NCBI GenBank assembly: GCA_963576725.1
Contig: OY755241.1
Location: 53,137,955-53,201,954 of the forward strand
Origin: Azorinus chamasolen
Taxonomy: Eukaryota; Mollusca; Bivalvia; Cardiida; Solecurtidae
Direction of reading: 5' to 3'
DNA length: 64,000 bases
The position numbers and the translations under genes are program-made. The notes below the pieces were generated by a model, which saw nothing but the letters and a program-made list of their open reading frames with translations, had not been told where the DNA came from and ran no database searches. Below, in pieces: positions 46,853 through 57,970 of this stretch (position 1 is its first letter; the number at the start of each line of letters is the position of its first letter).

Positions 46853-47413
46853 GTTACAAAACAATTTCACCAATAGCTCTCTCTTTGTAGTCTATAAGTC
46901 TCTTGAGCATTGCATTTAAGCAATTGTAGTACAGCTCGATTGTTAAGCTGTAGAGAACGTTTGTAGAACAGTTGAAAAACTGTAGAATGTGGAGTTGGTA
47001 GATGGATAACTGCTCCGATAGTATTTTATATATTTATTATGTATCCTGGACTTCCAGTTCGTAATATATAGCAGTGGTAATCCACAAACAGTAAAATAAC
47101 AAGTCCAAATGTAAAAAAGTAACTATATGAAAAGTATAATAAATTTGGTCAGGATATCCCGAGTACTGGCCTAAACACGCGTCTCTTTGTCTAACTCTAC
47201 ACTGTAACTCCTCCAGAAAAGGGGGCCGAAGGGATTTAGTTCACCACATGACTTTTGACAGGTAATTTGTACACAACGCTTATCGCGTCTAAATGGATTA
47301 AATCTTGCGTAATAGCTATCACCGTGCCGGCGGTATGTGTTGACACTTATTACGCTAGATAAACGATCTGGAGAACAACTATAAATATGAATTAATGAAG
47401 TGTATGAATTTAC
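46853..47413 (-). other. Presumed intron of the MULE-type gene
   Basis: Non-coding on both strands, between a plausible donor (CG|GTAAAT) and a plausible acceptor before GTAATATCCTGTCCG. It contains no recognisable repeat. Confidence 0.4.
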
Positions 47414-47795
47414 CGATGTAATACTTTCACTGACATTGTTTGTTATGCCAGAGTATGAATTGTAAATGTCCCTTTCTTCCAGGAGCCATCTTGCCGAAGT
47501 AATGTTTTAACATTAGCCTCGTACAATTTCTTGTCATCTTTGCTTCCACCATGCGTCGAAACCCAACATTTAATATCACTGAAGATATAGTTCCAGCAAT
47601 TTATAACTTTTGCAGATTCTATCTTTGCCTCAAATGTGCTGATAATGGCCTTTTCTCTGTCTGTAATGACAGTCACATTTTTGGAGTTGAGATTTGGAAT
47701 GTTCTTTTTTAATATGTCGACAAAGGCTTCGTGACATGACTGGTACTTCCGTGCATGCAGCATGAAAGCAATAGGAATAACAGGTGTTTCTTTAA

Positions 47796-47999
47796 CCCAT
47801 TCCCTCATATTGACGACTTTTGACGACTCTATAAAAGTCATTTTGTGAAACATTTGTGATAAATAGAGCAAATGCTCTATTTATTACAATGGTTTCAATA
47901 CTACACAATTCTAACATTTTCCCTTTCTCTAGTTGATGCTCCTTTTCGGTAGATTTATTCAAAGCGGTTGTATCTAAAAATAGCCTATGATGTAATGGG
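47796..47999. mobile_element. piggyBac-like MITE inserted in the transposase exon
   Basis: This 204-base element starts CCCATTCCCTCATATTGACG and ends CTATGATGTAATGGG, with TTAA on both sides (47792-47795 and 48000-48003). Its centre has ATAGAGCAAATGCTCTAT. Leaving one TTAA and removing the element joins codons for QHQMF to KETPVIPIAF without any frame change, so the insertion point is established by the host reading frame. No coding capacity. A TTAA duplication with C-rich ends fits non-autonomous piggyBac-type elements. Confidence 0.85.
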
Positions 48000-49002
48000 T
48001 TAAACATTTGATGCTGGATAGATACTGTTGGGACGTAGAAATCGCCTAGTTTGAATGTAGTGTCATAGAATATTTCCATATGCGAATCCTTTAATTGAAT
48101 TAGTTTTTTTACTGCATTAAAAAGTTCACTGTTACCAATCATCACTTCCAAATCAGGCGTTGTCTTGATACTGTGGATGTATCCATCTAGCTGGGGAACT
48201 AATAAATGCAATGCGTACATTGAATCATGGGAAAGTTTGCGTTCATTCTTCAAAGTATGTTTTTGGTTTTGAACCTACTTTAGATTTCTCGGAGCTCCCA
48301 CGCCTACTAACTGTGTTTCCGATGACTTGTCAGACTGTATCTTTTTCTACAATTTCTTTAGGATTGTCCTTTGAAAGCACTGTTTTCTTTATGTCTTTTA
48401 TAACGGAGGGTTTGGTGCGTTTGAATGGCCTTGCATTTCTTCTCCTGTTTTCATGTGGCAATGACTGATATGCGTTGGGGTTTCCATAGTAGGCTATAAC
48501 AGTCTTTCCGTTGTAGTCATCTGACAGATATCTGAAGACATGTTTTTGAAAATCATCACATACAATCGTCTGATTCTTTACTTTGAAAAAGTGTCTCTCT
48601 ATAATCTTTCCATCAAATCTATATTCTTTTCGACCATTATAGCGCCAAGTATACCCATCTGCTCTCCAGTCCTCCTCTCTATCCATATCGCCAGAGTCAC
48701 TAGGTATACACTGCTTTCCTTAGCCTTATATGGAGGGTCCTCAGTGACACTGTCCGGTTGATTTGACTCAAGGATGCACGAAGCCTCTCCGTATGATAAG
48801 ACTCTGTCAGTGGTGGTAAACATAGGTGTTTCTACACCGCCTCCATCGAGTTTCACTGGTTTGTCTGTACTGAGGTAGAACTTCAACTCTGGCTCATACA
48901 GGAACACATTAGTAGCTGGCGTCACTCTTTTCATTGGTCTAATGTCGTTGGCACCAACAACCAGAGCAATAGCCTAAAATAAAAATAAAAACATACATAT
49001 TG

Positions 49003-49900
49003 GTCAACAGTTACCCATACCACTTTCCGATACCCTTCTTTATCCATTTGGTCAGCAGTTTCATGCACCCTAGAATGCTGACCAAATAGAAAAAGAGTGA
49101 ATCAGCCAGTCAGTATATAACGCTCTCATTAGTCTATATCGTCAGCATTTTCCGATACCCTTCTTTACCTATGTGGTCAGCAGTTTCACACGCACTAAAA
49201 CGCTGACCAAATAGAAATAGAGTGAATCAGCCAGTCAGTATATAACGCTTTTAGTCTATATCGTCAGCATTTTCCGATACCCTTCTTTACCTATGTGGTC
49301 AGCAGTTTTACGCACACTGAAATGCTGACCAAATAGAAATAGAGTGAATCGCTGGGCAGTGTATATCACTCTTACTCTATACTGTCAGCGTTTTCTGATA
49401 GATTACTTTGTCTGATCAGTAGTTTCATAAAATGAAAATTGCAGACCACCTAGCCATAGAAGGAAAGTGTCAGTTAATAGATTCAATACATGTCTTTGCC
49501 ATAAAAACGTATATATTATGCCTTTGCAAACAGTAAGGACCAATACTGACCAATTACAACCAAACACTGTAAATCACTCTTAGTCTTTATCGTCAGCATT
49601 TTCCGATACCCTTTATATTTATCTATTTGGTCAGCAGTTTCATGCACCCTAAAATGCTGATCATATAGAAATAGAGTGAATCAGTCAGTCAGTATATAAC
49701 GCTCTTAGTCTATATCGTCAGCATTTTCCGATACCTTTCTTTACCTATTTGGTCAGCAGTTTCACTCGCACTTAAACGCTGATCAAATAGAAATAGAGTG
49801 AAACCGCGGGGCAGTGTATATTATTCTTAGTCTATATTGTCAGCGTTTTCTGATAACTTTCTTTGTGTGGTCAGTAGTTCACAAAAGGAAAATTGCTAAC
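49003..49900. repeat. Satellite, about 123-bp monomer in higher-order blocks
   Basis: TCAGCATTTTCCGATACCC, CTATGTGGTCAGCAGTTTCA, ACGCTGACCAAATAGAAATA and GTCAGTATATAACGCTC recur. The CCGATAC landmark lies at 49027, 49152, 49274, 49613 and 49734 (spacings 125, 122, 339, 121). The irregular spacing reflects a longer unit that includes a diverged monomer and a linker (ACAACCAAACACTGTAAATC), which returns near 50520. It lies inside the large intron of the MULE-type gene. Confidence 0.85.
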
Positions 49901-50127
49901 CAAATAGCCAAAGCAATGAAATCTGTTAATAATTAACTTAGCTACGTAGAAAAATACAAAGAACTCTAAAAAAACAGAACATACATCTTTATGCCCGAAT
50001 TTTAAGATAAGTTACGTTGGGTGAACAGTAGTTTCATAAAAGGAAAAAATGCATACCAAACAGCCATGGAAGGAAATTGTATGTTAGTAGTTTCAAAACA
50101 TGCCTTTGCATAAAATCACATATTTAA

Positions 50128-50490
50128 TAAATTCTGAAGGGTTGTGATCCCCCGAAAGCAAAAATTGCAACACAAAAAGAGAAAATTGCAGACTCGGTTT
50201 CATTTAGTCTGTTCATGAGCAGTAATTGAAAGTGCAACACTGCTCACGCCCCCTAGCACCGGCTTAAGCGGTATTCAATTTTTTTCAGAACAAGAAGTAC
50301 TGAAATTCATGATCTCGAAGGATCAGAAGGTATAACAACACTGAGAATGAAGTACGGGGCGACGTTTTACGGCCGCCACACAAGCAATTAACACCTGCTG
50401 TTGTGAAGATTATAAATTCTGAAGGGTTGTGATCCCCCGAAAGCAAATATTGCAACACAAAAAGAGAAAATTGCAGACTCGGTTTCAATG
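50128..50490 (+). repeat. S repeat, 1.3 tandem units, inside satellite
   Basis: AATTCTGAAGGGTTGTGATCC begins twice (50130 and 50416). The second unit stops after GCAGACTCGGTTTCAATG, where satellite linker sequence resumes. This shows insertion into the satellite region. Confidence 0.85.
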
Positions 50491-50509
50491 CTTTGCAAAC
50501 AGTATTTAA

Positions 50510-50880
50510 AGTCCAATACCGAACAATTACAACATATCACTGTAAATCACTCTTAATCATTTTCCGATACCCTTCGTTACATATGTGGTCAGCAGTTTCA
50601 AACACACTAAAACGATGACCAAATAGAAATAGAGTGAATAAGGCAGTCAGTATATAACGCTCTTAGTCTATATCGTCAGCATTTTCCGATGCCCTTCTTT
50701 TATATATGTGGTCAGCAGTTTCACACGCACTAAAACGCTGACCAAATAGAAATAAAGTGAAACCGCGGGGCAGTGTATATCATTCTTAGTCTATAATGTC
50801 AGCGTTTCCTGATAATTTTTTTGTTTGGTCAGTAGTTACCCAAAGGAAAAACTGCTGACCAAATAGCCATAGTAATGAAA
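50510..50880. repeat. Satellite, continuation of the 123-bp monomer array
   Basis: CCGATAC landmark at 50564 and its variant at 50686 (spacing 122), with the same AAACCGCGGGGCAGTGTATA variant monomer as at 49805. Together with 49003-49900 it forms at least three higher-order blocks. Confidence 0.8.
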
Positions 50881-50998
50881 TATGTTAATGATTAATAATC
50901 GAAACAATTCAATTTATCTGGATCCAAACAATCCTTTAAGAAATATAATGAAATATAAACATAACAGATCATACAATTAAATAATTAACTTTTTAGCA

Positions 50999-51056
<58 letters not shown>
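50999..51056 (-). repeat. CATA microsatellite, 3' tail of a LINE
   Basis: About 14 CATA units (TATG on the element strand) directly follow the LINE 3' UTR (TCTTTTATTCAACATTAAAC on the plus strand). A shorter tail of the same kind ends the neighbouring copy at 52009. Confidence 0.85.
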
Positions 51057-51059
<3 letters not shown>

Positions 51060-52008
51060 CTTTTATTCAACATTAAACGTACATAGTCGTTTACAGTCTA
51101 CATTCAATAAACATAGTGTTGAAGTACACCGTAGTGAAAAAAAGGTCTCATCGGTTAACAGAGAAGTTCCTGCATATGAAAATTTACACCAGTAACAATT
51201 GAGAGTGGATCTATTATATATATACATATAGTTGTTATTAACAATCTGTTATTTGACAAACGGAGATAATCATTGGAGTTTTAAGCATTAATTTTATGCA
51301 TTCTAGTATCGGTTGTTATCATATTAAAATAAGCATGATATATTTATCTAAGGAAGTTATTTATCTGATACAGACTATTGTTTTAGAAATCGTGGTTTCC
51401 ATATGTGTTTAGTTAAAACTGCTAATCTCTGAGATATACTGTTCCCTTTGTTTAAATGCAAAATAGATATATTTCAATAGATTGAAGAGGGTGTTCGTGG
51501 ATTTCGTCATCATGAGATTGTCAAATTTGTTGAGATTTGGCCATCTACAGTAATATCGCTTGAGATATTTTTCTCTTATTTCTTTAAATCTTGGGCAAAC
51601 TAATAGAAAGTGATATTCTGATTCTACGACGTCTAAACTACATAGTGTGCATTTTCTATCGTCACGTGGTATGTTTTGGTAGCGCCCGGTTTCTATTGCA
51701 AGTTTGTGAGACGATAGTCGAAATTTACTTAGCGTAATTCTGTACTTGTTATTTCGTATGCAGTTAAGGTATTTTTCTTGCGTTAGTTCGTGTTTATATC
51801 TGCAATATGATTCTAGTCTTGTGGAGTTATTTATGTTGACATACCATGTTTGTTTATATAAATCTTTTATTCTCGTTTGTATTGTTGTGATGTCTGTTTC
51901 ATCGGTCAGCTGATTTAACCATATATAGGACAATCCTAGGTTATCGAGCATGATTTTTACCTGCATGGCCCAGTGTCATTTTTTAGCATTAAATATACCT
52001 GTTTAAGT
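51057..52008 (-). mobile_element. LINE copy Z: C-terminal domain and 3' UTR
   Basis: A 185-codon minus-strand frame (51966-51409) carries MLDNLGLSYIWLNQLTDE, then SKFRLSSHKLAIETGRYQN and a zinc-binding pattern CTLCSLDVVESEYHFLLVC. This is the Cys/His finger region that follows RT in many LINEs. About 27 bases are deleted near 51970 compared with copy Y. It is 5'-truncated at 52008, abutting the tail of copy Y. Confidence 0.8.
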
Positions 52009-55000
52009 ACATACATACATATCTTTTATTCAACATTAAACGTACATAGTCGTTTATAGTCTACATTCAATAAACAGAGTGGTGAAGTACACCGTAGTGA
52101 AAAACGATCTCATCGCTTAACAGAGAAGTTCTTGCATATGAAAATTTACAACAGTAACAATTGAGAGTGGATCCATTATATATACATATAGTTGTTATTA
52201 ACAATCTGCTATTTGACAAACGATAATGATAGAAGTCTTAAGCATTAGTTTTATGCATTCTAATATCGGTTGTTATCATATATATATAAATAAGCATGAT
52301 ATATTTATCTGAGGAAGTTATATATCTGATACAGACCACTATTGTTTTATAAATCGTTGTTTTGATATGTGTTTAGTTAAAACTGCTAATTTCTGAGATG
52401 TAATGTTCCCTTTGTTTAAATGCAAAATAAATATATTTCGATAGATTGAGGAGGGTTTTCGTGGATTTCGTCATCATGAGATTGTCAAATTTGTTGAGAT
52501 TTGGCCATCTACAGTAATATCGCTTGAGATATTTTTCTCTTATTTCTTTAAATCTTGGGCAAACTAATAGAAAGTGATATTCTGATTCTATGACGTCTAA
52601 ACTGCATAGTGTGCATTTTCTGTCGTCACGTGGTATGTTTTGGTAGCGCCCGATTTCTATTGCGAGTTTGCGAGACGATAGTCGAAATTTACTAAGCGTA
52701 ATTCTGTACTTGTTATTTCTTATGCAATTAAGGTATTTTTCTTGCGTTAGTTCGTGTTTATATCTGCAATATGATTCTAGTCTTGTGGAGTTATTTATGT
52801 TGACATACCATGTTTATATAAATCTTTTATTCTCGTCTGTATTGTTGTGATGTTTGTTTCATCGGTTAGCTGATTTAACCATATATAGGACAATCCTAAG
52901 TTATCGAGCATGGTTTTTACCTGCATGGCCCAGTTACCGCGGGTATGTGTATTGTTATCAGTGTCATTTTTTAGCATTAAATATACCTGTTTAAGTAACG
53001 TGTCATCATTCATTTGTAGGAGTCGTGACCAGTATTTGATTACGTTTAGTTTTCGAATTATCTGTAAAGGGAGTCTACCTAGTTCGCCATATAGCCCTGT
53101 GATATTTGTTGATTTTTTAACACATAGTATTCGTCTACAGAATTGATTATGTATAATTCATATTTCTTTTCCTTCGTGCATGCCCCATACTTGAGATCCA
53201 TAGTGTAGAACAGGTGTGACCAAGGTGTCGAAAAGATTACATTTTTCTGATATTGGTAGATTTATTTCATTAAAAATACAAAATAAATTATGCATGGAGA
53301 ATGATGCATGCTGGGCTAGTAGTTTCTGTGTTTTGTACCAGCTACCGTTTTTATGAAAATATATTCCCAGGTATTTAAAGGCTGTTACGTTTTCTAGGAT
53401 ACTAGTGTCCATTGTAAATTGGACTGTAGTCGGCCTGCCTCTCTCAAATATCATAATTTTGGTTTTGGCTGTGTTGACCTTAAGTCCCCATGTATTACAG
53501 TAATTAGATATGTTATTTAACATGCTTTGTAAACTTGTTGGGGATGTACTGAAGACCACAGCATCATCTGCATATAATATTATAAATAATTTTAAGTCGT
53601 TGATACTGAAGATGCCATCGATATCTGAGTTTATGTTGTTTGCTAAGTCATTGATGTAAAACATGAACAATAGAGATGAGCTGGGATCACCTTGCTTCAA
53701 TCCTATCGAAGAGTCAAGGCTGTCTGAGATATTTTTGTTGTATCGGATACGGGATTTTACTACCGAATACATAGCTTTTAATGACGTTACGAATTTGGAA
53801 CTTATTTGCTCTTTTAATAGTTTGTGCCATAGGAGAGATCTATCAATTTTGTCAAACGCTTTCACGAAATCTAAAAATGCACAGTATAATTTTTTACCTG
53901 AGTTTAAGACCTTCGTTATTATAGCGTGTAATATGAATATGCAGTCAGTGGTTGATTTATTCTTTTGGAAGCCGAATTGATTTTCTGTTAATTCATTGTG
54001 TTTTCCAGACCAGTTTGTTAGTCTGTTAAGCATTATTTGTGAAAATATTTTTGCTAAGATGTTTATTAGTGTTATCCCTCTGTAATTTTTTGCTTCGTTT
54101 GTGGGCCCGCCTTTATGGATGGGCGTTATTATTCCGTTACCCCAGGATGTCGGATATTCTGCACTGTTAAAGATTTTATTGAATAATTTGTGGAGAAAAG
54201 GTGACATGATTTCTTGTGAAGTTTTAATTTATTTCAGAGGAGAGATCGTCTGGTCCTGGACTTTTGCAATTTTTCTGTGAGAATATTGCACGTTTGATTT
54301 CCTCTTCTGATATTTCGCAGTCTAAGTCATTATCTATAATGTGGTTTTCGTGATCTGGATCACGGATATGTGAAGGTGTGCTATTTTCTGTCTCGTATAG
54401 TGATTGGAAATGATTGAATAAATCTTTTATATCGAGATCTGTGTCTATATGTTGTTTATTTTTGTAGGTATTTTTAATATTTTTCCAAAACCTTTTCGAA
54501 TCTGTTTTTGCTAGTTTCGTTATTCTCACACCTTCTTGTTGTTTATATGCGTGCTAAGCTTTGTATTTTATGTGATTATATTTTGTGCGTGATCTAACAA
54601 AATTCTGTCTATTTGAGTCGCATTTGTTTTTGTTGAAGTTATTTCTAAACTTTTTAAATTCTTTTTTCGCTATAGCGCATTCCTCTGTGTACCAGCTTTT
54701 GCTTGGTTTTCGCAGCCGGGATGTGGGCTTATTCGTTATTCTTTTGCTAAAAATCGATGACACGTTTTCTTGCATAAATGAGGTAAATGTTTTGACCACG
54801 GTGTCGATATCTGTGCCATCAATGTCATTGGTCAGTTTATTTATAGCATACATTTTGTCAATCAATTGTGATTTCAATAGGTGTGCACGTGATTCGTCCC
54901 ATACAATTTTTGTATAGGTGTTACTATGCGTAGTATTTGTAGTAGAGGTGTCACGTGGTGTAGTCTGTACGTGTTTTGTCTTGATGGAGAAAGTGAGTGG

Positions 55001-55366
55001 GACGTGATCTGAGAATTCATTGAACTGGAGTATTCTAAACTCGGATATAACGTTGACGTCTTCATAGTTTAGGATTAAGTAGTCAACGACGGATAACCCG
55101 TTGAATGAGCAATATGTGTATTCGCCGCTTTTATCATTTAACAGCCGACCATTTGCAATAACCATATTAGTTGATTTGCACATTTCAATTAATCTACGTC
55201 CATATGTGTCTACTACTGGGTCTCTGTTTTCGCGCGAGGGGATGTCGGGTATGACATTAGTCGGGTTAACATCTATGAGATACGGGTCTATTTCTAGCCA
55301 GTCATTACATTTTGATGTCCGGCTATTCAAATCGCCACATATGAATATTTTGCCATACTGGCTATA
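52009..55366 (-). mobile_element. LINE copy Y: partial endonuclease, RT and C-terminal domain
   Basis: Minus-strand order: the C-terminal half of an APE-type endonuclease (GDLNSR, SVVDYLILN, SDHVPL), a linker, RT from about 54530 (NYRGITLINILAKIF, DFVKAFDKIDRSLLWHKL, GLKQGDPSS, catalytic LYADDAVVF), then the C-terminal finger domain and UTR. Defects: an in-frame TAG near 54556, a one-base insertion near 54230, an in-frame TGA at 53158-53160, and no N-terminal endonuclease half. The RT motifs fit a Jockey/CR1-type LINE; the clade is left open. The 3' tail is a short CATA run at 52009. Confidence 0.8.
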
Positions 55367-55720
55367 TATAAGTAACGTGTTATCATTCATTTGTAGGAGT
55401 CGTGACCAGTATTTGATTATGTTTAGTTTTCGGATTATCTGTAAAGGGAGTCTACCTAGTTCGCCATATAGCCCTGTGATATTTGTTGATTTTTTAAAAC
55501 ATAATATTCGTCTACAGAATTTATTATGTACAATTTCTATTTCTTTTCCTTCGTGCATGCCCCATACTTGAAATCTATAGTGTAGAACAGGTGTGACCAA
55601 GGTGTCGAAAAGATTACATTTTTCTGATATTGGTAGATTTATTTCATTAAAAATACAAAATGAATTATGCATTGGAGTATGATGCATGCTGGGCTAGTAG
55701 TTTCTGTGTTTTGTACCAGC
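55367..55720 (-). mobile_element. LINE copy X: RT C-terminal fragment fused in frame to copy Y
   Basis: Minus-strand codons SFCIFNEINLPISEKCNLF, LVTPVLHY and GELGRLPLQIIRKLNIIKYW duplicate copy Y residues near 53290-53010. After DNTLL the reading frame passes directly into copy Y endonuclease (QYGKIFICGDLNSR). The result is an unbroken 377-codon frame (55687-54554) with domains in the wrong order. The left break of X and the 5' end of Y coincide at about 55367. Confidence 0.75.
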
Positions 55721-56272
55721 ATACAACAATCTACGCAGAAGATAACAAGCGTCAGAGATGTACTTAATACTTTAATCTTGATACGCTTTTAACATTATCC
55801 AATAAACCAAAAGGTGCGAACAACAATTAAACAGGTTGTCACTCTGGGCTATTCGGTAATTCAATCTTTGCAATGGTGCATAATTAAGTTACATATGTAT
55901 ATGGTAGGATTCTCAAGAATATGTGAAACAATCCGCCAAAAAACTATTGAAATGTGAAAATATTATCCATTTCAGTCCCATATGCTACATATTTACTTTC
56001 TGCATAAATCATTTTAATTTGAATGTCTATACTGGATGGATCAGACATTAGCAGGCTAAAGGTTAAGCACGCAGCGGGTATGTCAGTTTATATGTTAAGT
56101 GTTCCCTAATAAGAGTGCATTATCAAATCTTTGCAAACAGAGTAGGTACAGACCAGACGGTTAAAAACTGGTGCGGAAAGTCCTGGGTATAAAGTTATAT
56201 AAAACATATTTGTTATTCGGCATCTAATTTGAATCCAGACTATTTGCGCTTAACACGGTATAATATACTTAC
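55721..56272. other. Intron of the MULE-type gene, nothing recognised
   Basis: AT-rich, no assigned repeat except a weak MITE trace near 56135-56160 (GCAAACAGAGTAGGTACAGA). Confidence 0.45.
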
Positions 56273-56386
56273 CGACTTGGAAGATACCAGTTGGTAGAAG
56301 TCTAGGGTTTCCTCTAGGAAATCACGCACTGCATATCCAGAGTATGAAAACACCGGGCACGTTGCAAAGTTGTCTAGGTACTTGGC
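56273..56386 (-). pseudogene. Upstream exon of the MULE-type transposase gene
   Basis: An acceptor GGACATTCTCAG| (AG at 56388-56387) and donor TCG|GTAAGT (GT at 56272-56271) bound 114 bases, open in phase 0. The product reads AKYLDNFATCPVFSYSGYAV and RDFLEETLDFYQLVSSKS. The next acceptor on this strand at 48974 is also phase 0 and continues AIALVVGAND, so the junction is seamless. This exon itself is intact. The intron between them is about 7.3 kb and holds the LINE array, satellites and an S repeat. Confidence 0.6.
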
Positions 56387-57200
56387 CTGAGAATGTCCAA
56401 CTAGCCATAACGAAATCACACAAATTCACACTTTCTTAATATTGAGGAAATATGATACTCCGATTATGGTTAAATTCAAATGAGAATAATACCAGGATTT
56501 TATCATGTACTATGAGTAAAAGCAATTACCATTAATTAATTCTCAGTTTGCACTGGATTATGAGATTGGTCGAGATTAATCATGTAATCAATATAAACAA
56601 TAATTTCCTATAACAAAGGAATGGTTTTTAAATACGTGTAATTAAGGGTCAATGAATTTTAACCGTTTGATTGTTACCGCTTAACTTCAAAGAAAAAAAC
56701 GACTGATCAATAAGTACACGAATCAAACAACATACTTAAATAACCTTCTTCTTCTTTTTAATGAAAAAAAGAAGCACAGGTGTGCACCTGGCGAAATTGA
56801 TGCACCTGGCGAAATTGAAAAATTACTCGCACGTTTAACTAATTTGTAATAATGTGAAATTGGCATCAGGTATTTCTTTACTTATACATATCAATTCGTT
56901 TTGACTTTCGTTTGTTTGTTTTTTTTTCTGGGATAAAAAATTAATATAAATCAAAATGAAATATGAATTCACTTTGAATTCCTATTTAATGTGCATTCAG
57001 TAATTTCTACATATTCATCATTTGTAACCATTTACTTCAGTGGACTTCACATTTCTCTGTAGTGCAGGGAAAATAATTAACCGGACATTTAATGGGATTA
57101 TTAGTTAATTCATTCATCGGGTATTCCGGTAATTTTCATTTATAGCATAGCAATTACCTTAATTATTTTTACTGTGCATAATTTGGATTTTCACACTTAT
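56387..57200. other. Spacer, nothing recognised
   Basis: AT-rich with a small local duplication (GCACCTGGCGAAATTGA at 56784 and 56801). The promoter or first exon of the MULE-type gene could lie here or further right, but none is visible. Confidence 0.4.
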
Positions 57201-57970
57201 ACAGGTGCCATTGTCTCATTAATGCAATACCAGCTAATGACACGCGTCCAGATATACAGGTGCCATTGTCTCATTAATGCAATACCAGCTTATGACACGC
57301 GTCCAGATATACAGATGCCATTGTCTCATTAATGCAATACCAGCTTATGACACGCGTCCAGATATACAGGTGCCATTGTCTCATTAATGCAATACCAGCT
57401 TATGACACGCGTCCAGATATACAGGTGCCATTGTCTCATTAATGCAATACCAGCTTATGACACGCGTCCAGATATACAGGTGCCATTGTCTCATTAATGC
57501 AATACCAGCTAATGACACGCGTCCAGATATACAGGTGCCATTGTCTCATTAATGCAATACCAGCTTATGACACGCGTCCAGATATACAGGTGCCATTGTC
57601 TCATTAATGCAATACCAGCTTATGACACGCGTCCAGATATACAGGTGCCATTGTCTCATTAATGCAATACCAGCTTATGACACGCGTCCAGATATACAGG
57701 TGCCATTGTCTCATTAATGCAATACCAGCTTATGACACGCGTCCAGATATACAGGTGCCATTGTCTCATTAATGCAATACCAGCTTATGACACGTGTCCA
57801 GATATACAGGTGCCATTGTCTCATTAATGCAATACCAGCTAATGATACGCGTCCAGATATACAGGTGCCATTGTCTCATTAATGCAATACCAGCTAATGA
57901 CACGCGTCCAGATATACAGGTGCCATTGTCTCATTAATGCAATACCAGCTAATGACACGCGTCCAGATAT
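57201..57970. repeat. Minisatellite, 14 copies of 55 bp, nearly identical
   Basis: The unit runs ACAGGTGCCATTGTCTCATT, AATGCAATACCAGCTTATGA, CACGCGTCCAGATAT. Landmarks fall exactly 55 bases apart (57201, 57256, 57311 and so on), and 770 bases equal 14 units. Variation is limited to AGCTAATG versus AGCTTATG, one CAGATGCC, one ACACGTGTC and one AATGATACG. Such homogeneity indicates recent expansion or conversion. The minus-strand frame at 57839-58033 is produced by the repeat. Confidence 0.95.

Larger units (their letters stand above)
45986..48973 (-). pseudogene. MULE-type transposase gene with SWIM finger, main exons, decayed
   Basis: Minus-strand order: an acceptor TTTTATTTTTATTTTAG| at 48974 opens IALVVGANDIRPMKRV and FYLSTDKPVKLDGGGVETPM; a one-base shift near 48705 leads to REEDWRADGYTWRYNGRKEY (likely DNA-binding region), a TGA at about 48330 and a further shift near 48265. 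The catalytic domain has the first Asp in FYDTTF (48064-48062), the second in ITDREKAI (47661-47659) and the acidic Glu in NNVSESI (47428-47426, one base out of frame). A donor CG|GTAAAT follows at 47413 and a next exon starts near 46852 (LIRAFYGEKEWSLRAV). A shift at 46638 precedes the SWIM finger Cys pair HCTCQINC (46465-46457). A one-base loss near 46437 moves the SWIM His (CHxI position) and AMIAIGMK to another frame. A Ser/Thr/Lys-rich tail ends at the Penelope insertion near 45986. Triad, fold order and SWIM finger identify a Mutator-like transposase; whether it was domesticated is unknown. Confidence 0.75.
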
